Shown one piece after another: positions 8,628-17,238 of a stretch of 64,000 nt of DNA. A model generated the notes under the pieces. That model worked only from the letters and a program-made list of their open reading frames with translations. It made no database searches and was not told the DNA's origin. Origin of the DNA: Betaproteobacteria bacterium (GTDB taxonomy: Bacteria > Pseudomonadota > Gammaproteobacteria > Burkholderiales > SG8-39). Both the position numbers and the translations under genes were made by a program. Where the stretch lies: positions 84,012-148,011 of the forward strand of contig JACPYS010000021.1 in assembly GCA_016195915.1 (NCBI GenBank). Direction: 5' to 3'. How positions within the stretch are numbered: the first letter of the stretch is position 1; every line of letters starts with the position of its first letter.

Positions 8628-9143
8628 ATGTTCGCGCGCGCTCTCGATTTCCTTCTCGGCAAAGCCATTACCTTGGCATGTGCCGTGATGCTCGCCGCCA
8701 TGGTTGCTTTTACGCTGTACACCGTGTTCATGCGCGCCGTCATGAACGACCCTCCGTTCTGGGGCGACACCCTTACGTTGATCGCCAACGTATGGCTGGT
8801 CATGCTCGCGTTCGCGCTGTCGATCCGGGAGCGCGAGAGCTTCGCCATGCAGATGATCTACGACTACGTTCCGGCGCGTGCGGCGGGCATCCTGGAAACG
8901 CTGTGGAACCTTCTTTTCGTTGCGGTCGGGCTTATGATGGTCGTGTACGGCTACCAGGTCGCAGACCGTATCCCGGGCGCCTACTGGGAGCTCGGCAACG
9001 CGCCGAAGCGCTGGCTGATGATTGTCCTGCCGGTGTCGGGGGCGCTGGTCATGCTCGCGGGCCTGCGGGTCCTGGCGGAGGATTTCAAGGCGCTGCGCCG
9101 CGGCGAGCGGCTCGGGCGCCGCGATGGAGTGGGCGAAATCTGA
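8628..9143 (+). CDS. dctQ: TRAP transporter small permease (DctQ)
   Basis: A protein of 171 residues with four predicted membrane helices (near residues 15-35, 50-68, 85-110 and 125-150). It has the charged cytoplasmic loop SIRERESFAMQMIYDYVPARA typical of DctQ, read here as overlapping short blocks. It pairs with the large permease immediately upstream (six-base gap). A GAGGGAC ribosome-binding site precedes the ATG. It ends in a short charged tail with RRGERLGRRDG. Confidence 0.88.
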   Translation: MFARALDFLLGKAITLACAVMLAAMVAFTLYTVFMRAVMNDPPFWGDTLTLIANVWLVMLAFALSIRERESFAMQMIYDYVPARAAGILETLWNLLFVAVGLMMVVYGYQVADRIPGAYWELGNAPKRWLMIVLPVSGALVMLAGLRVLAEDFKALRRGERLGRRDGVGEI

Positions 9144-9167
9144 GGTCAATACCAGAGGAGAGTGGAC

Positions 9168-10214
9168 ATGAAACGACGCACAATCATCAGCATCGCCGCA
9201 GTTTTGGTCGCGGGTGCGGCGCTCGCCGCGCAGGGCGCCTGGGCGCAGGAGAAACTCAAGCTTTCCGTCGGCAGCGCGGCCGCGCCGGCCTGGTCGCTCG
9301 GCAAGGGCCTGAGCACCATCCTCAAGCCCAATCTGGAGAAATACTCGGGCAATCGCATCGAGGTCGCAGTCCACGGCGGCGGCGCCCTGTGCAGCGAGCA
9401 CACCTGCGTCGAGCAGATGAAACTCGGCCAGATCGACATCGCCACGGTTTCGAGCGGCAACATCGGTGCGTTCGGCACCACCTACGACATCATCAACCTG
9501 CCGTACCTCTTCAAGGATGCCGCGACCGCGAACAAGATCACCAACGAGTGGCTCGCAAAGGAGCTCGCGCAACGCGCCGAGAAGGAGATGAAGGTCCACG
9601 TTATCGCGCTGGTGCCGGTGGGGGGGTTCCGCAACATCGTCAACACGCAGCGCGAGGCGCGCGTTCCGGGCGACCTGAAGGGCCTCAAAATCCGCGTCAC
9701 CAAGAGCCCGACCGAGTTCAACCTGGTGAAGGCCTGGGGCGCGGTGGCGGTTCCGTATGACTGGGCGCAACTCTACGAAGGCCTGCAGTCGGGCGTGGTG
9801 CAGGGCATGTACCTGCAGGACGCGTTTACTTCGGCCGGCAAGTTCTTCGAGGTGGTGAAGTTCGTGACCGAGGTGAACGGCGCCTATAGCGCGCACCCGA
9901 TCATGATGGACCTTGCGCGCTACCAGAAGCTGCCGCAGTTCGCCAAGGACGCGCTCGCGAAAGTAGGAGCGGACCTGGCGAACGACATGTACGCGCTCGA
10001 CGTCGAATGGGTGATTACCGCCTCGCAGGCGATGAAGGGCAAGGTGAAGAGCTACAGCCCGTCCCCGGCGGAGCTCGCGCAATGGCACAAGGGGGCGAAG
10101 GACGCGTGGGTCGCGGTCAAGGGCACCTACGAGCCGAAGCTCGCGCTGCGCATCCTCGAGGAGCAGGGCCAGAAGGCGCTCATCGCAGACCTCAAGGCGG
10201 CCAAGGCGCTCTGA
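9168..10214 (+). CDS. dctP: TRAP transporter substrate-binding protein (DctP)
   Basis: A protein of 348 residues with a cleavable signal peptide: MKRR, a hydrophobic stretch, then AAQGAWAQ. The two-lobed receptor has the usual DctP blocks (MKLGQIDIATVSSGNIG, PGDLKGLKIRV with the Arg that binds the substrate carboxylate, and LYEGLQSGVVQGM). It is periplasmic and delivers an organic acid to the M/Q permease encoded just before it. The ATG after AGGAGAG is preferred; a GTG two codons earlier is possible. The residues GGGALCSEHTC hold two cysteines close together, which could form a disulfide. The substrate is unknown. Confidence 0.9.
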   Translation: MKRRTIISIAAVLVAGAALAAQGAWAQEKLKLSVGSAAAPAWSLGKGLSTILKPNLEKYSGNRIEVAVHGGGALCSEHTCVEQMKLGQIDIATVSSGNIGAFGTTYDIINLPYLFKDAATANKITNEWLAKELAQRAEKEMKVHVIALVPVGGFRNIVNTQREARVPGDLKGLKIRVTKSPTEFNLVKAWGAVAVPYDWAQLYEGLQSGVVQGMYLQDAFTSAGKFFEVVKFVTEVNGAYSAHPIMMDLARYQKLPQFAKDALAKVGADLANDMYALDVEWVITASQAMKGKVKSYSPSPAELAQWHKGAKDAWVAVKGTYEPKLALRILEEQGQKALIADLKAAKAL

Positions 10215-10216
10215 CG

Positions 10217-11110
10217 TTGAGCATCGTCGACTCGCATCACCATCTCTGGGACCACGGGCGCAACCTCTACCCGTGGCTCCGGGGGGAGACACACGATCGC
10301 GGCTGGGGCGACACCACGCTGCTGCACAAGAACTACCTTGTCGCCGACTTGCTTGCCGACGGCGCCCGCCAGGGCCTCGCGAAGTCGGTGCATGTGCAGG
10401 CAAACTTCGATCCCTCCAACCCGGTCGGCGAGACAGCCTGGCTGGAGGAAATCGCGGCCGAGTCGGGTTCGCGCGGCTTTCCGCACGGGATCGTGGGATT
10501 CGCCGATTTTTCTTCACCCGAGGTTGAATCATTGCTGGAACAGCATTCGAAGCATTCCCGGGTGCGCGGAATGCGGCAGGTCCTGAATCGCCATCCCGAT
10601 CCGAAACTCAACCGGGCGCCGAAGGACTACCTTGCCGATGAAACCTGGCAGAAGAACCTCGGCCTGCTGAAGCGCTACGGTTGGACCTTTGACGCGCAGG
10701 TGTACTACCAGCAGATGCCGGCGCTGGCCGCGCTGGCGCGGCGCTATCCGGATATGCAGTTCATTCTCGACCACGCCGGCATGCCGGCCGAGCGCGACGC
10801 GGCCGGGATCGAGGGATGGCGCCGTGGCATGCAGCAGCTCGCCGGCTGCTCCAACATCGCGGTAAAGCTTTGCGGCTACGGGATGGTCGATAACCGATGG
10901 ACCGTAGAATCGATCCGGCCGTACGTGCTCAAGCCGATCGAGTGGTTCGGGCCGCAGCGCTGCATGTTCGCGTCGAATTTCCCGGTCGACCGCCTGATGG
11001 CGAGCTACGACCGCCTGTGGGATGCCTACCGGGAGATTACGGCTGGCTTTTCTTCAGACGAAAAGAATCTTCTTCTTTGCAAGACTGCCGAGCGCATCTA
11101 CCAGCTTTAG
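10217..11110 (+). CDS. COG3618-type amidohydrolase (lactonase/decarboxylase superfamily)
   Basis: A protein of 297 residues in the metal-dependent TIM-barrel family that includes L-fuconolactonase and 2-pyrone-4,6-dicarboxylate lactonase. Visible signatures are VDSHHHLWD at the N-terminus (metal His residues), VQANFD, a central RGMRQVL, FILDHAGMP and FASNFPVD (C-terminal Asp). The start is probably TTG, three bases after the dctP stop, hence operon-coupled. Family members open lactones or decarboxylate small acids. With the SMP-30 protein encoded convergently (last four bases overlap) it suggests a lactone intermediate, an inference. Confidence 0.8.
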   Translation: MSIVDSHHHLWDHGRNLYPWLRGETHDRGWGDTTLLHKNYLVADLLADGARQGLAKSVHVQANFDPSNPVGETAWLEEIAAESGSRGFPHGIVGFADFSSPEVESLLEQHSKHSRVRGMRQVLNRHPDPKLNRAPKDYLADETWQKNLGLLKRYGWTFDAQVYYQQMPALAALARRYPDMQFILDHAGMPAERDAAGIEGWRRGMQQLAGCSNIAVKLCGYGMVDNRWTVESIRPYVLKPIEWFGPQRCMFASNFPVDRLMASYDRLWDAYREITAGFSSDEKNLLLCKTAERIYQL

Positions 11111-11991
11111 CCCCTCCAGTGGGCGAGCGGCTGGCCGGGAAACGGCGCAGTGAATGCAGCCAGCCGGTCCAGCTTAAGGGAGCCCACAAGTGCCGTTCGG
11201 AGGTCGGACCCTGCGAAGGTGATGCTCGTTGGCAAGAGCAACGTCTTTCCCTCGGGATCGTCGAACACGGTATGCGCCTGTCCATCCGGCGAAATCACGA
11301 CGAGCGCATGGCGCGTGATTTCCGTGACCCAGAGGTTGCCCGCGGAGTCGAAGGTGATGCCGTCGATCTTCGCGCCTCGGAAAAGCGGGTTCGGGCCGTA
11401 CGGCTCGGTCTTCTTGCCGGGGATGTCGCCATCCATCTTCAGCCGGACCACGCGTCCCAGTGCGGTTTCGGCGACGTAAAGGTGCCCGTCGAAGATGCGC
11501 ACCTCATTGGTGAAGCAGAACCCGCTCGCCGCGAGACGCCAAGTTCCATCGATCCGGCAAAGTACATAGCCGTCAGGGATCGGCTGGTGCACTGCAGTAG
11601 AGCGCGGCACGGTACGGGTGGAGATCGTCGCCCACATGCGGCCGGCATCGTCTCGATAGGCGAAATTTGCCGAGCCGAGCGACTTGCCTTCCCAGGTATC
11701 GAGCGCGATCTCGTGCCGGCCGTCACGATGCTGCCGGTACAGGCGGCAATCCTCGATGTTGGCGACGAGGAAGCTGCCGTCAGCGTCGAGCGCGAAACCG
11801 TTTGGCGCGCCCCGCATCGAGCCGACCTGGGTCTGGCGGCCGTCCGGATCGATGCGTGTAAGCGCCGCGCGGTTATCGGAGACCCAGAGCGTTCCGTCGC
11901 GCTCGGCGACGATGCACTCCGGTCTGGAGAGCCCGCGCCCGACCCAGTGGAAGTCGGACATTCGCAGTGTGAAACCGTCAAGCGGATGCAT
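11107..11991 (-). CDS. SMP-30/gluconolactonase-family lactonase
   Basis: A protein of 294 residues, a six-bladed propeller by family. Repeated blade motifs are seen: GTLWVSDNRAALTRI, DGSFLVANIEDCRLYR, GRMWATIST, GHLYVAETALGRVVRL, GNLWVTEITRHALVV. The metal-site Glu (RPECIV) and Asn residues (AETALG region, TNEVRIF) are present. The family hydrolyses sugar and other lactones. No signal peptide is seen. It is transcribed leftward from a promoter and operator shared with the divergent TAXI gene, and ends by overlapping the COG3618 hydrolase. Confidence 0.82.
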   Translation of the reverse strand: MHPLDGFTLRMSDFHWVGRGLSRPECIVAERDGTLWVSDNRAALTRIDPDGRQTQVGSMRGAPNGFALDADGSFLVANIEDCRLYRQHRDGRHEIALDTWEGKSLGSANFAYRDDAGRMWATISTRTVPRSTAVHQPIPDGYVLCRIDGTWRLAASGFCFTNEVRIFDGHLYVAETALGRVVRLKMDGDIPGKKTEPYGPNPLFRGAKIDGITFDSAGNLWVTEITRHALVVISPDGQAHTVFDDPEGKTLLLPTSITFAGSDLRTALVGSLKLDRLAAFTAPFPGQPLAHWRG

Positions 11992-12034
11992 CGCGGATTT
12001 TTTCAGGGGCGGTGGTGCACTGATTGACAATCGC

Positions 12035-12068
12035 ACTATAGCATCTGCCGTGTTGACAATCATACAAG
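12035..12068. promoter_or_regulatory. SMP-30 extended -10 promoter with GntR-type operator
   Basis: On the minus strand TGC-TATAGT (12043..12035) is an extended -10 box about 44 bases before the SMP-30 ATG. Just upstream of it lies TGTTGACAATCATACAAG (12051-12068 on the plus strand), which matches the 5.7-kb operator in both the half-palindrome and the ATACAA extension. A weaker GATTGACAATC copy lies at 12022-12032. The location suits repression or activation of SMP-30 and of the divergent TAXI operon. Confidence 0.55.
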
Positions 12069-12169
12069 ACGAGTCCAGTCTCGCGATTGATATTGGTCAC
12101 CGGATCGGCCTAATTTCAACCCTAAGACGAAAACTCGCGCAAGCTGCAGGCGCCATTCGGGGAGGCATC

Positions 12170-13186
12170 ATGATTCCAGGATTTACGGCAAGGCTCACGC
12201 AACTGCTCGCGCTGATCGCCTTGGCAGGCTTATCGATGCAGGTGCATGCGCAGGTGCCGCAGCGCCCACAGGTGCTGCTCACGCACCTGACGGCTCCAGC
12301 GGGCATCGGCGAGTTCGAGTGGGGGCTCTCAATCGACCGGATCCTCGCCAAGCAGTCGGCTTGGCTGCGCCAGCGCTCCCAGCCGACCCAGGGGTACATC
12401 TACAATCTGAGAACCGCGATCGATGCTTCGGCGACCTGGAATACGCTGGTCTTCAACATGGACCCGGTGAGCCCGTGGCTCGCCTCCAAGAAGCAGCCGC
12501 CCTTTGAGAACGGGATGGGCGATCTCGAACTCCGCGGGCTGATGAACGCGACCTGGCCGGTCTGGTTTTTGCTGACCAAGGCGCCGGACGTCAAGACGGT
12601 CAAGGATCTGGCGGGACGACGCGTGGCGCTCGGTCCTAAAGCGGGCACTGCGAGTCTGATGATGGAAGAAACGCTCAAGGCCGCGGGCGTCTACGACAAG
12701 GTCGTCCTGCAGCACCTGTCATTCGCCGACATCACTAACGGCCTCTTGGACGACACCATTGATGTCGGTCTCGCAAACCTGTGGATGAACGGCGCGGCGA
12801 ACAAGATCGGCCCGACGCAGGGAATTGTCACTCTGCAGGCATCCGGCAAGCCGTTCCGCTATGTCCTCATCGACCGCGCTACACTGGAAAAGACGCGCAA
12901 CGAACGCGGCGTACCCTACAAGATCGTCAATATCCCGAACGGGACATTGCCGCTGCAGACGCAGGAAATGTCGTCATTCGTCAATCCCGATTACGTCGCC
13001 GTGCACAGGAATTTTCCCGAAGAAAGCGCGTACGAGTACGTGCGCCTGGTGATCCGGCACCTCGACGAGGTCAACCAGGTGGGCGGAATCGCCTCGATTT
13101 TCACGCGCGAATTCCTGCCGTTCGGGATTGACAACTTGCACCCGGGAGCGATTCGAGCCTACAGGGAAGCCGGGCTCTTGAAATAG
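12170..13186 (+). CDS. TAXI-family TRAP transporter solute receptor
   Basis: A protein of 338 residues with a signal peptide (MIPGFTARL, hydrophobic core, MQVHAQ cleavage region). The TAXI family is a class of periplasmic receptors working with fused TRAP permeases. Typical blocks are DLAGRRVALGPKAGTAS and DDTIDVGLANLW. GGGGAGG precedes the ATG. The fused permease follows after 16 bases, so the two form one transporter. The neighbouring lactonase and shared operator tie it to the GntR regulon. No ligand can be assigned. Confidence 0.85.
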   Translation: MIPGFTARLTQLLALIALAGLSMQVHAQVPQRPQVLLTHLTAPAGIGEFEWGLSIDRILAKQSAWLRQRSQPTQGYIYNLRTAIDASATWNTLVFNMDPVSPWLASKKQPPFENGMGDLELRGLMNATWPVWFLLTKAPDVKTVKDLAGRRVALGPKAGTASLMMEETLKAAGVYDKVVLQHLSFADITNGLLDDTIDVGLANLWMNGAANKIGPTQGIVTLQASGKPFRYVLIDRATLEKTRNERGVPYKIVNIPNGTLPLQTQEMSSFVNPDYVAVHRNFPEESAYEYVRLVIRHLDEVNQVGGIASIFTREFLPFGIDNLHPGAIRAYREAGLLK

Positions 13187-13202
13187 CACGCCCGGATATC
13201 TG

Positions 13203-15173
13203 GTGAACGGGGCGAGCAGCGCCGTCGGCCGTCTGGCGTCGTCGCTCGGCGTCGCACTGTGCGTGTTTCACATGGTTGTGACGCAATACGCGTTTCTGCC
13301 TTCCGTGCTCGTCCAGAACGTTCACCTCGGCGTCTCGTTGATCCTGATTGGTCTGGTGGTTGCCGAAACGACGCGCCGTCGATCCGGAATGCTGCACGGG
13401 GTTGTCCTTGCTGCGCTCGCGCTGCTGGCAATGCTATACGTAGCATTTCGCTACCACACGCTGATCAACGCACAGGGGTTTCCGCCGCCCTTTGACGTGG
13501 TTGTCGGTGCGATATTTTTGCTGCTGGTGTTCGAGGCGACACGGCTGCAATGGGGCGTCGTCCTGCCGCTGCTGGCGCTCATCACGCTTGCCTACTACGT
13601 GTTGGGCCACCATTTGCCCGCTTCCTGGGGCGCGCCGTACATCCCCATATCCACGGTGATATCGAACCTTTCGATCGGACTGTACAGCGGGATCTTCGGC
13701 CAGTTCATGGCGATCTCGGCTAACGACATCTTCCTGTTCATGGTTTTCGGGGGCTTGTTGGAGGCACTCGACGGCAATCGTCCGTTCACGGAGATCGGCA
13801 AGGCGATCAGCCGCAAACTCCCGGGAGGATCGGGACTCACCACCGTGGTCAGCAGCGGCCTGATGGGCATGATCACCGGGGCTGCCGTCTCGAATGTCGC
13901 CATCTGCGGCAGTTACACCATTCCGTTCATGAAGCGCGACGGCTATCCAGCGTCCACGGCGGCGGCGATCGAAGCGACCGCATCGACCGGTGGCCAGCTG
14001 GTGCCGCCGGTGATGGGTTCGGTCGCGTTCATCATGGCGGCGTTGCTCGCCGTGCCGTACTTCCAGATTGCGGTGACCGCGGTCATCCCTTCGGTGTTCT
14101 TCTATGTGTCGGTGTTCGCGGCGGTATATTTCCTGTCGCGCCGCCTTGGCATCGCGCGCCGCAGTGAGCCGCTCGACCTGGTGCAGCTCAATTACTACCT
14201 GCCACTGTTCGTGATCCCGCTGGTGGTCATGACCATCCTGCTGGCGAGTCTGCGATCGGTCGCGTACGCCGCCTTCTACGCGATTCTGACGTTGATCGCC
14301 ATCCGCCTGGCGATGATTTTCGTCGGACGTTACCTGCCGGAGGTCTGGCGCGGGCGCCTTTATCCCGATGGCGTTCCTTCCCTGGCCGCCGAACTGCATG
14401 AATTCCGGCGCAAGCTGGTCGCTGGACTGAAGAGCGGCGCGCTGCAGGGCGCGGGGATTGCCGCAGTGATGGGCACCGTGGGCGTGATTTCAGAATCGGT
14501 AACCGCCACCGGAGCAGCGGTGCCGATCGGGTGGGCAGTCGAAGCCATCGCCGGCAATTCACTGTTTCTGGCTCTGGTGGCCACCGCGGTCATGTGCCTG
14601 ATCCTGGGCTGCGGCATTCCGACGGTGGGCGCCTATGTGCTTACCGCGGCGATTGCCGGGCCGATCGTCATCTCCAATGGCCTGGACCCGTATACCTCGC
14701 ACTTTTTCATTCTTTACTACGCATGCCTGTCGGCGATCACGCCGCCGGTCGCCGCCGCCGCACTTGCCGCAAGCGCCATTGCAGGGAGCAACTACTTCCG
14801 CACCGCGTGGGAGGCCACGGTGCTTTCGGCGATGCTGTACCTGCTGCCGTTCCTGTTCGTATACGAACCGGCGCTGCTGGCGCGCAACATGCCCGGCTTG
14901 GTGGCCATGGCCTTGCTGCTTCTCGAGGTTACCGCAATATGCGTTTTCGTCGCGGCCGCCACCCAGGGCTACCTGTTGCGCCTCCTGGGTCAGGCGGAGA
15001 GGTTGTTATTCGCGGTGGCGGGGGCGGCCGGCATGGCGCACGTCGCGCGCGCCGGCACGATCTATCTGTGGCTGGCCGTGATCTTCGTCGCCGCCGGCAT
15101 CGGCTGGCAGATCATCAAGTACCGCCGCGAACGCCCGCGCCTCAAGCATCCAGCGCGCTTGCACGGACATTGA
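13203..15173 (+). CDS. TRAP transporter fused permease (4TM/12TM, TAXI partner)
   Basis: A protein of 656 residues, almost all hydrophobic, with Q-type and M-type domains joined in one chain as in TAXI systems. The large-permease part shows SGLMGMITGAAVSNVAICG, EATASTGGQLVPPVMG and CGIPTVGAYVLTAA, matching the conserved DctM loops. GTG start. The last hydrophobic helices (near residues 600-645) precede a basic tail. It should import the ligand of the upstream TAXI receptor with a cation gradient. Confidence 0.92.
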   Translation: MNGASSAVGRLASSLGVALCVFHMVVTQYAFLPSVLVQNVHLGVSLILIGLVVAETTRRRSGMLHGVVLAALALLAMLYVAFRYHTLINAQGFPPPFDVVVGAIFLLLVFEATRLQWGVVLPLLALITLAYYVLGHHLPASWGAPYIPISTVISNLSIGLYSGIFGQFMAISANDIFLFMVFGGLLEALDGNRPFTEIGKAISRKLPGGSGLTTVVSSGLMGMITGAAVSNVAICGSYTIPFMKRDGYPASTAAAIEATASTGGQLVPPVMGSVAFIMAALLAVPYFQIAVTAVIPSVFFYVSVFAAVYFLSRRLGIARRSEPLDLVQLNYYLPLFVIPLVVMTILLASLRSVAYAAFYAILTLIAIRLAMIFVGRYLPEVWRGRLYPDGVPSLAAELHEFRRKLVAGLKSGALQGAGIAAVMGTVGVISESVTATGAAVPIGWAVEAIAGNSLFLALVATAVMCLILGCGIPTVGAYVLTAAIAGPIVISNGLDPYTSHFFILYYACLSAITPPVAAAALAASAIAGSNYFRTAWEATVLSAMLYLLPFLFVYEPALLARNMPGLVAMALLLLEVTAICVFVAAATQGYLLRLLGQAERLLFAVAGAAGMAHVARAGTIYLWLAVIFVAAGIGWQIIKYRRERPRLKHPARLHGH

Positions 15174-15202
15174 GGCGAAGAAGCGGTGGATCGCCAGGCA
15201 TC

Positions 15203-15265
15203 CCTTCGGCATCCCAACGAGGTGCACCTCCACGTTCACAGTGTGAAACCATAGAGTGGATTCAT
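15203..15265 (-). pseudogene. Decayed duplicate of the SMP-30 gene 5' end
   Basis: Reading leftward from the ATG at 15265, the codons give MNPLYGFTL followed by a TGA, against MHPLDGFTLR in the intact SMP-30 gene. Further similarity continues out of frame (VHLVG against FHWVG). The ATG lies 61 bases from the adjacent operator, against 60 in the intact copy, and the region between them aligns without a gap around CAATCGCA and CATCTG. It is a relic of a duplicated promoter-plus-gene segment. Its downstream end cannot be placed exactly. Confidence 0.6.
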
Positions 15266-15312
15266 CACCGAACGGTTTCCGCTGCCGTGCCGTATTGAGT
15301 AGCAATCGCAAC

Positions 15313-15342
15313 GTGACATCTGTTATGTTAACAATAATACAA
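15313..15342 (+). promoter_or_regulatory. Operator and possible promoter of the PRISE/ABC operon
   Basis: TGTTAACAATAATACAA (15326-15342) is the third copy of the GntR-type motif. GTGACA (15313-15318) and TAATAC (15335-15340), 16 bases apart, could be -35 and -10 boxes, and the operator covers the -10. This predicts repression of the downstream reductase and transporter. On the opposite strand the extended -10 of the intact SMP-30 promoter has been lost here. The promoter is inferred; the motif match is seen. Confidence 0.45.
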
Positions 15343-15388
15343 AAACGCAGGATGGGGTTTCTGCGGTGGAACGCCGGAGGAGGGGGAG

Positions 15389-16441
15389 ATGCAGCGCAAA
15401 AAAGCGCTCGTCGCAGGCGCGCTTGGCATCGTCGGGAGCAACATCGCTGAACATCTGCGGTCGCTGGGCGATTGGGAGGTGGTGGGCATTGCTCGCAGCC
15501 TGCCCAAACAGCCGAAGCGCTTCCGGCTTGCTGGCGTCGATCTCACCGATGCTGCCGGATGCCGGGAATTCATCGTTTCCGAGCCTGGCATCACCCACCT
15601 GTACTACGCGGCGCGTGCACCCCATCCCGATGCCGCTGCCGAGGCCGAAATCAACCTGCGCATGCTCGCCAATCTGATGGGACCGCTGCAGGAAACGGCG
15701 CCCGGATTCGAGCATGTATGCCTTGTGCACGGCACCAAATGGTACGGCTCCCACCTCGGGCCCTACACGACACCGGCGAAAGAGGATCATCCGCGCCACT
15801 TCCCGCCGAATTTCTACTTCGACCAGCTTGGCCTCGTTTCTGCGATGCGGGAGGGCAGGCGCTGGAACTGGTCCACCGTCCGTCCGCACATCGTCTGCGG
15901 CTACTCGCTCGGCTATCCGCATAACATCATCGCGGTGATTGCCGTGTACGCGACGATCTCCAAGGCGCTCGGACTGCCATTGCGATTTCCCGGAACGCAG
16001 GCCTGTTTCGACGCCGTGTGCCAGGCGACCGACGTGCGCATCCTCGCGAAGGCGATGGCGTGGGCATCGACCGAGCCGGCATGCGCCAACCAGAACTTCA
16101 ACATCGTCAACGGCGATCTGTTCCGCTGGCGCAACCTGTGGGAAAAGCTGGCGCGCTACTTCGGGATGGAAAACGGCGGCGTGCAGCCCATTTCCCTGGC
16201 CAGACTGATGGCCGACAAGGAGCCGCTGTGGCGTTCACTCGTCGAGCGGCACGGGCTTCGGCCGCTCGCTCTGGCTGAGATCGTGAATTGGAGTTACGGC
16301 GATAGCACGTTCTGTCAGGGATGGGACCATATTTCCTCGCCCATGAAATCGCGCCGCTTCGGATTCCAGGAATGCATCGACACCGAAGACATGTTTCTCG
16401 AGCACATCGAACGCTTTCGCGCGGAGCGCGTGATACCGTGA
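15389..16441 (+). CDS. PRISE-type SDR reductase (progesterone 5-beta-reductase/iridoid synthase-like)
   Basis: A protein of 350 residues. It has the GALGIVGSNIAEHL nucleotide-binding loop of extended SDRs and the two PRISE hallmarks: HGTKWYG, where the catalytic Lys is in the motif, and NFYFDQ with the catalytic Tyr shifted relative to classical SDRs. Family members reduce the C=C bond of enones with NADPH. AGGAGGGGGAG precedes the ATG. It is first in a run with an ABC transporter and a flavin monooxygenase. An enone reductase upstream of a possible Baeyer-Villiger step would fit breakdown of a cyclic ketone, but that is inference. Confidence 0.82.
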   Translation: MQRKKALVAGALGIVGSNIAEHLRSLGDWEVVGIARSLPKQPKRFRLAGVDLTDAAGCREFIVSEPGITHLYYAARAPHPDAAAEAEINLRMLANLMGPLQETAPGFEHVCLVHGTKWYGSHLGPYTTPAKEDHPRHFPPNFYFDQLGLVSAMREGRRWNWSTVRPHIVCGYSLGYPHNIIAVIAVYATISKALGLPLRFPGTQACFDAVCQATDVRILAKAMAWASTEPACANQNFNIVNGDLFRWRNLWEKLARYFGMENGGVQPISLARLMADKEPLWRSLVERHGLRPLALAEIVNWSYGDSTFCQGWDHISSPMKSRRFGFQECIDTEDMFLEHIERFRAERVIP

Positions 16442-16464
16442 CGCGGTAAGTGGAGGAAACAGCC

Positions 16465-17238
16465 TTGTACCGCAACGAGATCAATGTCGAGCGCGTCTCT
16501 CATCGCTTCGCGACCGGATTGCTGGCCGTCGAAGACATGAGCCTGCGCGTAGCGCCTGGCGAATTCGTCGTGATCGTGGGGCCGAGCGGCTGCGGCAAGA
16601 CCACCATCCTGAACCTCATCGCCGGGCTGATCGCGAGGCAGTCGGGAAAGGTGACGATCGGCGAGGCGGTGCCGCGAGCGGGCCGGCAGGATATCGCCTA
16701 CATGTTCGCGCAGGACGCCTTGCTGCCATGGCGCCGGGTGATCGACAACGTGCTATTCGGCGTGGAGATACACACGGGAACGCGCAAACCGAAACCGGGG
16801 GTGCTCGAGCAGGCGCACGGACTGCTCGCAATGGTGGGCCTGGCCGGTTTCGAAACCGCGTATCCGCGCCAGCTGTCCCACGGGATGCGCCAGCGCGTGG
16901 CGCTCGCGCGCACCTTCCTGATGCCCAGTCCGATACTGCTGATGGACGAGCCGTTCGGTGCGCTCGACGCCCACACCAAGCTCGCGCTGGAGCAGGGGCT
17001 GCTGCGGCTCTGGGAAAGCAACAAGCGCACGGTCCTGTTCATCACGCACGATCTCGCCGAGGCGATCGTGCTTGCGGACAGAATCCTCGTGTGTACGACA
17101 CGGCCCGGCCGGATCAAGTCGGAGATCGCGGTGGACCTACCTCGGCCGCGGAGCATCAGCGCATTGCAGAACGACCCGCGCTATCACGACTACTACCAGC
17201 GCATCTGGGGTGACCTCGCTGCGGAGATGGCCATATGA
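16465..17238 (+). CDS. ABC transporter ATP-binding protein (NitT/TauT type)
   Basis: A protein of 257 residues. Walker A is GPSGCGKTT, the signature is LSHGMRQRVALA (His replacing the usual second Gly), Walker B is ILLMDEPFGALD, and the switch His is in FITHDLAEA. The closest classes are SsuB/TauB/NrtD, importers of sulfonates, nitrate and aromatic or pyrimidine compounds. I prefer the TTG eight bases after GGAGG; a GTG five codons earlier overlaps that Shine-Dalgarno sequence. The permease gene overlaps its end by four bases. Confidence 0.9.
   Translation: MYRNEINVERVSHRFATGLLAVEDMSLRVAPGEFVVIVGPSGCGKTTILNLIAGLIARQSGKVTIGEAVPRAGRQDIAYMFAQDALLPWRRVIDNVLFGVEIHTGTRKPKPGVLEQAHGLLAMVGLAGFETAYPRQLSHGMRQRVALARTFLMPSPILLMDEPFGALDAHTKLALEQGLLRLWESNKRTVLFITHDLAEAIVLADRILVCTTRPGRIKSEIAVDLPRPRSISALQNDPRYHDYYQRIWGDLAAEMAI

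Noticed and set aside
7632..10532. A 966-codon minus-strand frame across the first TRAP operon
   Set aside because: It is a high-GC shadow rich in His, Arg and Asp. The plus strand encodes DctM, DctQ and DctP with signal peptide and membrane segments.
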